Shown: positions 54,371 through 64,000 of the stretch, piece after piece
How the letters are laid out: the number at the start of each line of letters is the position of its first letter
How positions within the stretch are numbered: position 1 is the first letter of the stretch
NCBI GenBank assembly: GCA_964016875.1
Contig: OZ024734.1
Span: 52,744,622 to 52,808,621, forward strand
DNA length: 64,000 bases
Direction of reading: 5' to 3'
DNA from: Fallopia convolvulus
Taxonomy: Eukaryota > Streptophyta > Magnoliopsida > Caryophyllales > Polygonaceae
Translations under genes and position numbers: made by a program
Notes under the pieces: model-generated
Database searches by the model: none
The model's input: the letters and a program-made list of their open reading frames with translations, nothing else
Told to the model about the DNA's origin: nothing

Positions 54371-55400
54371 GAGATTGAGTTTAAGTAAATAGAAGATTTA
54401 TACTAAATAGAGAGGAGAAATAAGGAGTCTTGGATATTAAAAGATGAATAATACTAATTTAATCAGTTTTATCATTTCAGAAATAAAATTCTAAATTCCT
54501 AATTCAAATTAACAGATTATGATTGGCCCAAAAATATAATGCATTTGTCGAGGGCACTACCCCGAACTCCCTTCCAAGGGCAACACCCCATGGGAATCTA
54601 GGTGGGTTAGGGGCTATGTCCAAAAATCTCTTGTGAGTATCGATCAACTGACATATTAAAAAAAATTATTCAAAATTCTAAAAAAAATTTATTCAAAATA
54701 AAGATAAGAATCTTAGACCACATCAAATAAAAAAGATAAGAATCTTAGAAAGAGTCAAAACAAATTGGATGGATACGAACCTTGAGATTAATGCGCGGTT
54801 GAACTTGTTTTTCGAGACCTGCAATACACATGCGATTTTTACAATTTTGTTTTTGTTTCACAACGTTTTTCTAGATTTACAACTATAACTATGTTCATCT
54901 TCAATTGGACAAGTTAGGAAATTAATTAGTTACCTTCTACAATCAACTTGGTTACGAGAGGAACAAAAATCCCCCCATACGAATCACCACCTATAAAAGT
55001 TTGAAGCGGAAGGTACTTTGGGTTTTCTTGTAACCACTATCCAAGAAAAAAAACAAAAATAGTTTTGAACCAGGAACCAAAGCAAATAAAATGAACCAAC
55101 AAATGTAATCATTCTAGTTCAAGAGAATACGCCAAAACATGATCAAGATCTCCTAGTAGTAAGATAACTCCCCCGATCAACATAAGTAAATCTTACCACT
55201 TTCAAGTGTAGGTGTTCACACAAGGTTAAAAAAAACATTACTAAGATTAGTGCACAAATACCTCAAAACATGTAACGTACTGTGCGTCCATATAGATAAC
55301 ATAATATATTCCTATAAATAATTCTGTATCATTGTTTGAATAACTTGATATATATTATGCAAAACTCGATCTGAATTGAATGACATGCTAAACAAATTTG

Positions 55401-55581
55401 CACTACATAACAAATAAAATAAATATAACATGCCAAATGGATATCAATATTATTATTTTTTTTCGAAAATATCAATGTCATTTGTTATGAATAACATAAC
55501 AAACTATTCGGAATATCTATTATGTTATTCATAACAAATAATATTAATGTTACTTGTGTTTTAGTGTTATGTAATGCAGTG
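55401..55581. mobile_element. Fold-back MITE in SCPL intron 4
   Basis: About 181 bp. The outer ends CACTACATAACA and CACTGCATTACATAACA (inverted) are partly alike. An inner perfect inverted repeat TTTGTTATGAATAACATAA lies at 55,481-55,499 and 55,520-55,538. Confidence 0.55.
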
Positions 55582-57425
55582 TCTATTTCGTCATGTATAG
55601 TTATTGATATGATCGATTATTATATAAAAAATTTCATACAAGTATAATATGTTATTCATAGTGGACTAGTGGTGCACATCTTTACACCATAAAAATATGT
55701 GTCACAAAAGCCTAAGCCTAAATCAATGGTCCGTTGCTTTGGGCATACCTTACCTTAGTACCTTTCACATATTTTTAGTCATAAATTCATAGTTGAATCA
55801 ATGCAAATAAAGCTACTTGATAATTTTGAAACAACATATATAGAATTAAGGAGCCAACTACATCTATCCCAACGAATTGGCTATAGGAGAAGTAACATAA
55901 GGATATATATATATACTATATTGGTTTTCTTTGAATTTTAAATGTGAGATATATCTTATTTTCAAAAACTATCTGTAATCGTCAAGAATAAGCAAATTGT
56001 GATACGATGGAGAGCTAAATCAAAAAGAGATTGAGAGTACAGAACGAAGCGAATTTGTACGTCTTAAACTATTTGAATTTTCTTATTGTCTTTCTCTTTT
56101 GGGAAAGAATTTTATAAGAAGCCACACTATAATTAAAGACATTACCAATCCTAACTAACTTTCTAACCTTCAAGTAGGGAATAAAAAGCAAATAAAGTGA
56201 ACCAACAAGCATAATCCGGGTTCAACCTTGGTCCAACATATATACAACAACCCCACATTAATTGTTCAACAAAAAATTAGACTTATCGTTTTTTCCTTTT
56301 TTCATAGAAACTGCTAAGCGAAAATCAAAACGGACACCTTATGGCACTATTCTAAAGTCCTCATCATTTGCCTAGATATTCAAATACCTATACTTTTTTT
56401 TCTTCTCTTAACCAAATTCACTCAGTTAATGATAAGGATAAAATTGCATTTTCTAATATATACTCATATTACCTTGAGAAGGAATTCATAAATAACTTTT
56501 GATGCTTTGGAGTCGTTAGTCACCCACCCTTCAGAAGTCGTGGATTAGGAAAACCCAGCCCCAACAGGGGAATCTAGGAATATAATGCTTGCAGTCTGAA
56601 AGTATATATAATACACAAATTAAAATAGTTTTTTTTCATTTTATTAATTAATCTCTAAGATTAGAACCCAATTATAGCAACAACGGGTACAATTAAAGCA
56701 ACATTAATAGGCACAACAACCAAACGAAAATTACGTTATAACAATGATCATAAACATAGAATTCTACCAAAAAAAAATGATCATAAACATAGAAAAGAAT
56801 TCCGGACCCAAAAAACATAAAAAAGAATAATCACAATTGTAATTGTGATTAACTCTCAACATCAACATATGAATTATATTATAAAGAAGCAACTTATGAA
56901 GGAAAAGAACAATATATAATGTGTTGAAGTTAAATAAAATCATAGTAAAGAGTTGTAAGATTTTTTTTTTTTGAAGAAATTACAAAAAAAAAAAAGAGAG
57001 GATGCTGGTAACCATTTTTATATATACTTCGTAGCTTCTTAGTAAATAATAAAGATATATGATAGAAAAAAAAAAGATAATTGGATAAGAATTTAGGACA
57101 TGTATATACTTTAGAGGACAGATGAGAGTCATGAGTCTTGAAAGAAAACTAGCATAAACTTATATGTGTATTTAATTTACTCAAATATATAGTATTATTT
57201 CTGAAGTATGAATTATCTAAGAAGATTAGTTTTGAATGTTGATTAATTAAACAACCTTTGTCCAAGCATATGGGTAATAGTTGAGCGTTGGCAAACCGCC
57301 TTCATAGTCAGTTATGTTGAACTCTAGTGGACCTGAAACACCAAATAATAAGAGCATAAATCGGCAAAAACTTAAGAATAAAAATATTATGGTATTCAAA
57401 ATAGTCTACATTCATTTTGTTTTCG

Positions 57426-57851
57426 TTTTCGTTTATGTTTTCATATGTCACGACAAACCAAACGGGGATTTAGTATAATCTTGTTCGAGCTAGTTTCATG
57501 AGAGAAAAATCGCATGTAGAGATATATGGTATGAGTTACGAATTTTATATGGTTTAATTAACAAAATGTCTAGACTATTAGAATCGTATTCAAGGAAATC
57601 TTAATGAGTGATTTACTTCAGTAAATCTGTTGATGTAATTTTCGTTTATGTTTTCATATGTCACGACAAACCAAACGGGAATTTAGTATAATCTTGTTCG
57701 AGCTAGTTTCATGAGAGAAAAATCGCATGTAGAGATATATGGTATGAGTTACGAATTTTATATGGTTTAATTAACAAAATGTCTAAACTATTAGAATCGT
57801 ATTCAAGGAAATCTTAATGAGTGATTTACTTCAGTAAATCTGTTGATGTAA
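57426..57851. repeat. 213-bp tandem duplication in SCPL intron 2
   Basis: 57,426-57,638 and 57,639-57,851 are two head-to-tail units. I see only two differences (ACGGGGATT/ACGGGAATT and CTAGACT/CTAAACT), so the duplication is recent. Confidence 0.93.
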
Positions 57852-59011
57852 TTTTCATTTAAAATAACAAAACCAATTTCAAGTTTTGGATAAAATATAT
57901 TTAATACTCCGTATGTGAAATGTGATTTCAATAAAAAAAAAAAAAAGAGAAGTAATTATGTTTCAACTTTAATTTGTATTTTACTTGTCTTAAATTAACT
58001 GCCTTTGAATATATGGAAAAGGGTATACAATTACGTCATCATAAATAAAAATATGATATATTTTTTTAAACTTAATGGTAACCAATTAATTATTCTCAAT
58101 AATAAATTTACTATAGGATAATTCCACAATAATGTATTATTAATATGTAACAAACTTTAAGTCTAATTATCCATGAAAATAAGTACAGCAAACATGCAAA
58201 AGTGATGAAAATTCCATCAAGAGCATATACCCATTTCGTAAACGATGCCGTTCATAGAAGAGCAACCAGGACCACCGGACAACATGAGGAAAAGGGGATC
58301 CTTCTTTGGATTACCTTCTGATTCAAAAAAGTGGTAAAATAATTCCGAGTCACCCACGCTAATATAACTGCACCACATGCAATAAATTTTCTAATAATTA
58401 ATCACATGATTCAAAAAATCCAATTTAACAAAGGCAAAAATGCGAATTTTTTAAAAAATTCCTTCAAAACGAATTCGTCTTTACTGTACCCGTTTTTCAA
58501 AAAACAAATTGACCTTTTTTTTATAGTAGTATAAAATAGGAACGAAGTTAATGATGCGGTCTTTACGCAATTTTCAAATATTAAGGTCAAAACAACGGTC
58601 GTTATAACATTTTGTAGAAGTTTGAAATAGAGATTAATTGACCGAATTGTGCTAATGAACCCGGTCGGCGTCGCATAATGGATCACATGAAAACAGCTAT
58701 ATTTTTAATAATTTTTTTAATATATGTGAATAAATCTAAAAAAACAAATAGAACTAAACGAATCGGATGAAGTAGCATATAAGTTTAACCTAATTAAACA
58801 TTCGACGTAAAAACATTCCTTACCCAGTTTCAAGCATGAAAGGAAGCTTGCCGTCAAACCCAGGAAGGTACTCAACGAGCTGGCCGGAGAGCACCGTCGT
58901 CGGAGCCGCCCAAAGATGCAGACACACCGCCGCAACAAAGCTCGCCGCTGCCATATGCATTGCGTTGCGTACTCGATCTTCCTCTGTGTCCTTGGAGGCT
59001 GAATGGTTCAC

Positions 59012-59200
59012 TTATTTATATATGAGCATGCATGATCGGCGTGATGCATGGTTGATATTTTGCTGGATTTTTTAAACGGCGTGATCGGCGTGATGATGGT
59101 TGAAATTTTGCTGAATTTTTTAAATGGCTTGATCGGGCATATGAGGTAGAGCCGATTTTGCTGAATTTTTAAATGGCTGCATGTGATCGAATTTTATTGG
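59012..59200 (-). promoter_or_regulatory. 5' flank of the SCPL gene with three ~49-bp repeats
   Basis: The words TTTTGCTG(G/A)ATTTTTTAAA recur at 59,058, 59,106 and 59,156 (steps of 48 and 50 bp), with GATCGGCGTGATG words between. They lie 50-250 bp upstream of the start codon, where the core promoter should be. No clear TATA box was picked out. Confidence 0.55.
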
Positions 59201-59426
59201 GCACGAATCACGATGGTTGAATTTTTAAGTTCGAGAAGCTCTTGCCTCATGGGGAAGTTGATTACTGTGCAAGTCATGTGCAGTCGATACAGGTCCCAGA
59301 TGGATCGGAGATCAAGATTCTATATATAGATAGATCAAAGGATTAGATAATTAGTATTGATTATCCTAGATCCTACGAATAAGGTAACAATATTAAAAGA
59401 TAGGGTAACTATGGCAAAGGATATTA

Positions 59427-59669
59427 CTCCCTCCGTTCTATTCTACTTGTTCATGAAGACCTAATACACACATCTTAAGGCCTGATATAATCTTACCAAA
59501 TTATCCTTATTAATTACACATTTTTCTTTTTTTTAGAGACTTTTCTCAAGTGTATTAATTACATATAAAGGGTACAAATGGAAAATCTTGTACAAATATA
59601 GCTTCAATGACAAATAGAACTGAAAAAAAATTTAAGGCTTCATGGACAAGTAGAATAGAACGGAGGGAG
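59427..59669. mobile_element. Stowaway MITE upstream of the SCPL gene
   Basis: 243 bp with TA on both sides and nearly perfect ~32-bp terminal inverted repeats (CTCCCTCCGTTCTATTCTAC...). Different subfamily from the one in intron 9. Confidence 0.93.
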
Positions 59670-59679
59670 TATTAAACAT

Positions 59680-59915
59680 GGTTTTGATTTAAATGAAACA
59701 AGCTCTTATTTTAAAGCATTTTTTCTAGTTCGTAGTGCATTTTTTTATACAAAAGTGCATTGCAAAATATAAAAAGTGCAGTTAGAATAAGTGCACTACA
59801 AAAGTACGAAAAGTGCAATGCAAGTGCAAATCCAAAAAAGTGCACTACGAAATAGTAATAGTACACTAGGAACTAGGAAAAGTGCATTCGTTTCATTTGA
59901 ACAAAAATCTATCTA
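59680..59915. mobile_element. Candidate MITE with AGTGCA word repeats
   Basis: The ends TTTGATTTAAATGAAACAA and TTCGTTTCATTTGAACAAA are imperfect inverted repeats. The interior is full of AAGTGCA(C/T) words in both directions. A truncated relative lies in SCPL intron 8. Confidence 0.55.
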
Positions 59916-60249
59916 ACATTTAATCAATATAATACAGAGTAATATATTTGACTTTTATTTTATTAATAACGGAAATTTCACATTGTAACCTTCAGGTTAA
60001 GGCAATTTCTTATAGTGTCCAACAAGTTCTCAAATTTTTTGTGATAACCCTCAAGTTACAAAAAAAAATTATCATATACCCAATTGTGAATTTTAATAAA
60101 TAAAATGCTAAATGAGATTGATAAATGTAATTTATTTATATATGTTAGTGGGTAAAATTAATTACCATTATTATTTTCGCTATTATCTGCCATAAAGGTA
60201 TTTTTATTTATTATGCTTGTTTTTAATTACATATTTTTCTATAAAATTA
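59916..60249. other. AT-rich intergenic stretch
   Basis: No gene or clear repeat seen. Confidence 0.4.
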
Positions 60250-60671
60250 AATATGGTGGTTATTCGTTAGGATGAAGGATTCTATCTTAGTTGAAAATAA
60301 GATGGAATTTCTGCGTGGATTGGGGAAAAAAATCGCTTGTTGGGCCTTGAGCATATCGGTTGACCCTAAGAGGATAGATTTTCGATCTCCTCTCTCCCTC
60401 TCCTTTATTATAAATACATGTATTCACCATATATGATGAGCACACTCATATACGCTGAGCTCGCTAGCAAGTTTTATCCTTTACCTTGACGTTCGATCGA
60501 CAAACTACTCTTTTGACTTAGGCATCAGAGGTGGATTAGGGGGTCCCAGCCCCATGTGTCCATTATTTTGCAGGTTTTAGGTTGAAGAGAAGCTTGGAAC
60601 GGAAGGTGAAGAGGAAAGTCAAGAGAAGCATTCAATTAGTACATCAAAGATGATTTTTTGTGCACTAACAG
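60250..60671 (+). repeat. Possible Tat/Ogre LTR remnant
   Basis: A TATA box (ATTATAAATACATG, about 60,407) lies ~260 bp before a PBS-like site. The right edge ...GCACTAACA meets that site. The left edge is a guess. Confidence 0.45.
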
Positions 60672-60692
60672 TTGACGCCGTCTGTCGGAAAC
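60672..60692 (+). other. Decayed Tat/Ogre primer-binding site
   Basis: TTGACGCCGTCTGTCGGAAA resembles TTGGCGCCGTCTGTGGGAA, a PBS form common in plant Tat/Ogre elements (from memory). Confidence 0.5.
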
Positions 60693-60729
60693 AAGGATTC
60701 AAATCCACGAGCTATCGATGCCAAAAGAA

Positions 60730-61300
60730 TAAGAAGTAACTTTTCAAGTCATGGGACAATCACGCAAAGTGAAATCGATCGCAAAGCCCTCAGCGCCCGA
60801 AACCACGACATCGGAATAGAGTGTCGTGACCGCGGTGCGTAAGATCGCATGAACTCCCAACGGCCCAATCGAACCCTTGCGCGTCCTGAGGTTGATAGTC
60901 GACCACCGTGTGACAGTTTGGGTCTGGGTGCGCGCTCGGTATCTCAAAAGCAAAAACTTAATCACGGATTGCATATCGACGATCAACTACTGTCAAAACG
61001 TCAAAGCCCAATCGTAGGGAAGGCATCGACTTCCTAGGCCGAAACCAAAAATTGCACAAGCGGCGACAATCAGAACTCACATGATCGATCGCGTGCAAAC
61101 ACAGATTTGAAGTGCAAGGATGGTCGAAACCATGATCGAATCACTGGGGCCAGTGCCGATCGTAGTGCGCACTGCGAAATTGACGGGACGGGGGCAATGA
61201 GCGACCTTGCCAGCCCCTCATCGAACTCATTCCCGTCTAAGGTTGGTAGTCGACCACCATTAGGCGAACTGGCACCGGGTGCAGGCTCGGTATATATGTT
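60730..61300. repeat. Diverged ~351-bp tandem repeat after the Tat remnant
   Basis: GAGGTTGATAGTCGACCACC at 60,888 and AAGGTTGGTAGTCGACCACC at 61,239 begin two ~55-bp well-matched blocks that both end GGTGC(G/A)(C/G)GCTCGGTAT. Upstream words (GAAACCA, GATCG) also recur. GC-rich against AT-rich surroundings, with no coding frame I trust. Confidence 0.5.
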
Positions 61301-61325
61301 GATGTTCGAGACTACATCTGTTATA

Positions 61326-61430
61326 AAGTAACGTGGTTTAAACTCGAATATTATTATTGACATGAAAGGTAATGTGGTTTAAACTCGGATATTAATATTG
61401 TCATAGAGTAAAGTGGTTTAAACTCGCATA
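61326..61430. repeat. ~40-bp tandem repeat, three copies
   Basis: GTGGTTTAAACTCG recurs at steps of 41 and 39 bp (GGTTTAAACTCG at 61,335, 61,376 and 61,415). Confidence 0.75.
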
Positions 61431-62368
61431 AGAAACAAAACAAAATGAACTAATATGTTTTAAGCATGTCATCTGAATGCATTGATGTTGATTAATCTAT
61501 TAAGTTGAAAATCTTATTATAGTGCATACAATTTTTCTGTAAGATGTTACTTTTATCATCTGCGTAATCTGGTCTGGTAACTTATTGATCAATGAATTTT
61601 TTTATTGCCAATTGTGATTTAGGTGGCTTTTTGTGACTGAGGAGGACATAAAGAGCTCACTACAGAAAACTAAATACTAAGATAAATACCGAGGAGGACA
61701 TAAATTAAAGGGCTCGTTACAATCTTTCATCAATGAAAAATTATCTTGATTCTAGCACTTTTTGATTAATTCTGAATGTTTGTACTTTATTGTTTCTTGG
61801 GTAACCTTCATCTAAGATTTTTTGATTAATTCTGAATGTTTAGAATCAGACCTTGATAGCAGATAAACTCTTCAGAATTATTGCTGAAAAATGCAAGTAA
61901 TGTACCTATTATCAGTATCATTTTTATAACATGGATGCTTATGTGGAATTGTTTTTAATTTGAGCTTTTAGTTTATGAGAGGAAACAATTGCAATTTTCT
62001 TCTTATGTTAATTCAGAGGTGTGAGGGTGAAGTAACTGAAATGGAGGTTCAATTCTTAAGTGTAAGAAACAACAAAATAAGTATAGTAATAACGAAATTA
62101 ATTGATAAAAAAAATATATTTTATTTTAATTTGACCTCTGCTAGTAATGTTCAAATAATAATAGTATTTTCAAAATGAAAGTGGGGTTGATTGGATGTAC
62201 ATAGATTATTTGATAAAAAAAAATATATTTTATTTTGAGATTATTTTTAAAAGGATGATTTAAACAAATAGCAAAAAAAAGAGGCTAATTAGGTGGATAT
62301 TAAGGAGGGTGTGAAAATTAGGTAAATAGCAAAACTCCCCATCACCCACCCCCCACCCCACTCCCACC
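61431..62368. other. AT-rich intergenic stretch with short repeats
   Basis: No gene seen. TTTTTGATTAATTCTGAATG occurs twice (about 61,758 and 61,819). GAGGAGGACATAAA occurs twice (about 61,639 and 61,690). A GATAAAAAAAATATATTTTA word occurs twice (about 62,104 and 62,211). Confidence 0.5.
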
Positions 62369-62500
62369 GAGTTGACTCGGTAGTTGACCGGGTTGACTCA
62401 CCCGTTGACCGAGTTGACTCAGTCGTTGACCGGTGTTGACCGTTGACCGGCGTTGACCGACAGTTGATCGACGTTGACCGGTGTTGACCGGCGTTGACCA
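62369..62500. repeat. GTTGACC minisatellite, dense in W-box cores
   Basis: Irregular array of (C)GTTGACC(G) units. I count 12 TTGAC(C/T) sequences in about 131 bp, all on the plus strand. TTGAC(C/T) is the core bound by WRKY factors. The long minus-strand reading frame across it (QHRST and ESTRST repeats) is a by-product of the repeat. Confidence 0.85.
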
Positions 62501-62650
62501 TCATCACAATCATCACTAACATCATTTTCAAAACCGTCATCACCGTCTTCACAATTTTTTCACCGTCATCACAAATTTTTGATGAAAAAAAATGTAATAA
62601 AAGACAAAAAGTGTCATCAAAATGTCTTGATGACAACTTTTTTATAACAA

Positions 62651-62681
62651 CTAGGTTGACAGGCCCGTGCGTACGCACGGG
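62651..62681 (-). mobile_element. Helitron 3' terminus
   Basis: On the minus strand the perfect 18-bp palindrome CCCGTGCGTACGCACGGG (62,664-62,681) is followed after 9 bases by CTAG and then T. That is the Helitron 3' end layout. The element body would run to higher coordinates; its 5' end was not located. Confidence 0.6.
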
Positions 62682-62699
62682 ACATGTATTTTGCATGTG

Positions 62700-64000
62700 C
62701 TTATATTTTTTATTGTTTATAAACTATACCTTTATGAGTCGAGTTCATAAAAATTAGAATAATTTAGATGTCTATTATTTTTTGTACATTTATTTATACA
62801 TTTGTACATGAATTATACAAATGCATAAACAAAGGCACATCTAATGGTATCTAATAAGAGTCTTGGTAATATTAATTTGGATGAAAAGAATTATAATTAG
62901 TCAATTTATATGATGGACAATAAGAGCCATGTGTACTTATTGTTTATGCTGTAAAATAAGACAATTTTTTGGAAAAGAAAACAATATAACGTATAAAAGA
63001 TGTAAAAAATAAGGGTATAAACAAATGAGATATTTAATGGAAAAATAAATAAATTTAAACATGCCTTGTTTTCTTTTTCACACTTTTTTTACTCCAAATC
63101 TTGCTCTTTTAAAATTCGTCTTTGATTTTTCTTATCCTTTTATTCAAAATGAATTGAAAAAATGTGTGTGTGTCGGGGGGGGGGGATAAGGTTGGAAAAT
63201 TTTGAAGATGTACGAACCTTGATGGTTTTTCAAAGAAGGTGAGCCCAAACATAAAGACATGACTCTATATACGAAAAACAACATTAAAATTTAAAAATAT
63301 TTTATTTCCTTACTTGATATCACTAAATTACACTCTTATCTATTTTTAACAGATGATATGATTTTCAACATGATATGATTTTCTTTGAACAAATTATTTT
63401 TTTAGGTCGTCATCAAATGTTATATTTAAAGGTATGAAAAATTAATTGAATAAAGTTTTTCATGGCTCATTATAATAGTTATTTTCATTATGTGGAGATT
63501 TCACTATAATATGCAGCTAGATGTCGATTAGAATATCACATTTGTGTCAATTATCATCCATTTAATGATAATAATGCAATTAAATTAAATTTGTCTTTTT
63601 GCCGTAGATTACACTATAAAATTTACCGTAATATCTTTAATGTGTACTGTTAAAATATGCTATTAAATTATTATTAACCAAATTAGGTTATAAATACACT
63701 TGGATTTTATTTTTATTTTTGACAGGAAAATACACTTGGATTTAAATTGTGCACTACTAAATTATATCATAAAATTATAATTCCAATAGATTAAATTATG
63801 TTACAAATATAAGGGTAATAGAATTGTATTTCAGTTTTTTATCTATCTTTGAATAATATTTTGCTCTTGCTTGAATCAATATATTTGTTTTATATTTTTT
63901 TTGTGAAGGTAAAATAAACATAGTGACTATTTAATTTAAACTTAATTTATAATATTTTACTTATTTATCACAATATAAAATAATAAGAAAAGAAAATTAC
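62700..64000. other. AT-rich intergenic stretch
   Basis: No gene seen. There is a short GT run followed by a G12 run at about 63,164-63,185. It may be the body of the Helitron whose 3' end is at 62,651. Confidence 0.4.

Larger units (their letters stand above)
49684..58960 (-). pseudogene. Serine carboxypeptidase-like (SCPL) gene with one nonsense codon
   Basis: Secreted S10-family alpha/beta hydrolase, group I type, whose relatives are vacuolar peptidases or acyltransferases using glucose esters. I reconstruct 14 exons: 58,824-58,960; 58,231-58,367; 57,256-57,332; 56,473-56,595; 54,934-55,036; 54,781-54,818; 54,075-54,176; 53,851-53,937; 53,477-53,623; 51,082-51,153; 50,818-50,936; 50,425-50,538; 50,265-50,325; 49,684-49,767. 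All introns are GT-AG, all phases agree, and the total is 1,401 bp (466 codons plus stop), the usual length. A signal peptide starts at MHMAAASF (an upstream in-frame ATG lies at 59,011). Motifs: LPGFDGKLPF, SGGPGCSS, catalytic Ser177 (GGDSYGG), Asp385 (SGDRDN), His443 (GAGHVAPEY). The only lesion is TAA at codon 134 (56,545-56,547), where relatives have Tyr in GFSYS. Peptidase or acyltransferase activity cannot be told from sequence alone. Confidence 0.9.

Noticed and set aside
60744..61363. Short frames on both strands in the GC-rich stretch
   Set aside because: No codon or domain signal. The GC-rich tandem repeat explains the open frames.
62289..62696. 135-codon minus frame with QHRST and ESTRST repeats
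   Set aside because: By-product of the GTTGACC minisatellite, with low-complexity flanks and no family.

Overview
The window is nuclear DNA of a flowering plant, most likely a eudicot. The evidence is nested LTR retrotransposons of the Athila, Tat and Tork/Tnt1 types, Stowaway MITEs, Helitron ends, a FAR1-like Mutator transposase, and a 14-exon serine carboxypeptidase-like (SCPL) gene with GT-AG introns. Nothing in the sequence fixes the species. I see no tRNA, rRNA, CRISPR or organellar insert.

1-34,455 is a retrotransposon nest with every element on the minus strand. The host element is a Tat-lineage Ty3/gypsy element ('G'). Its 5' LTR is at 33,950-34,455, gag-PR-RT-RNase H run down to 30,290, and its second RNase H and integrase continue at 20,733-17,018. 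It was split by a complete RT-less Athila element ('C', 20,739-30,284, TSD CCTGA), which itself carries a 1.9-kb solo LTR (22,880-24,758, TSD ACTTT). A solo LTR of a second Athila family ('A') sits at 19,009-20,413 (TSD GTAAC). A recent segmental duplication (1-5,056 versus 17,305-22,383, about 0.5% divergent) carries the G/A/C composite twice. Between the two copies lie an almost complete RT-less Athila A element (5,057-13,729) and a gag-only element (13,730-17,017).

34,639-39,643 is a Tork/Tnt1-type copia element (TSD CAATG) whose integrase core is deleted and whose gag is frameshifted. 39,700-49,000 holds two LINE remnants on opposite strands and a decayed FAR1-like MULE transposase gene. 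The MULE is interrupted by a 2.6-kb non-autonomous LTR element (42,406-45,029) that encodes a PTB-like RNA recognition motif and no recognisable pol.

49,684-58,960 (minus) is the only host-type gene. All 14 exons of an SCPL protein (466 codons) can be reconstructed with intact splice sites and catalytic triad, but one TAA lies at the Tyr codon of the GFSYS motif in exon 4. Its introns hold two short Helitrons, Stowaway and fold-back MITEs, and a 213-bp tandem duplication. 59,000-64,000 is intergenic: a perfect-TIR Stowaway, a Tat-type LTR/PBS remnant, minisatellites including a GTTGACC array dense in W-box cores, and another Helitron 3' end.

The two observations I rate highest are (i) family-specific palindromic motifs clustered upstream of the LTR TATA box in three unrelated non-autonomous families, and dispersed through the internal and coding parts of two of them, and (ii) the RRM-carrying LTR element.
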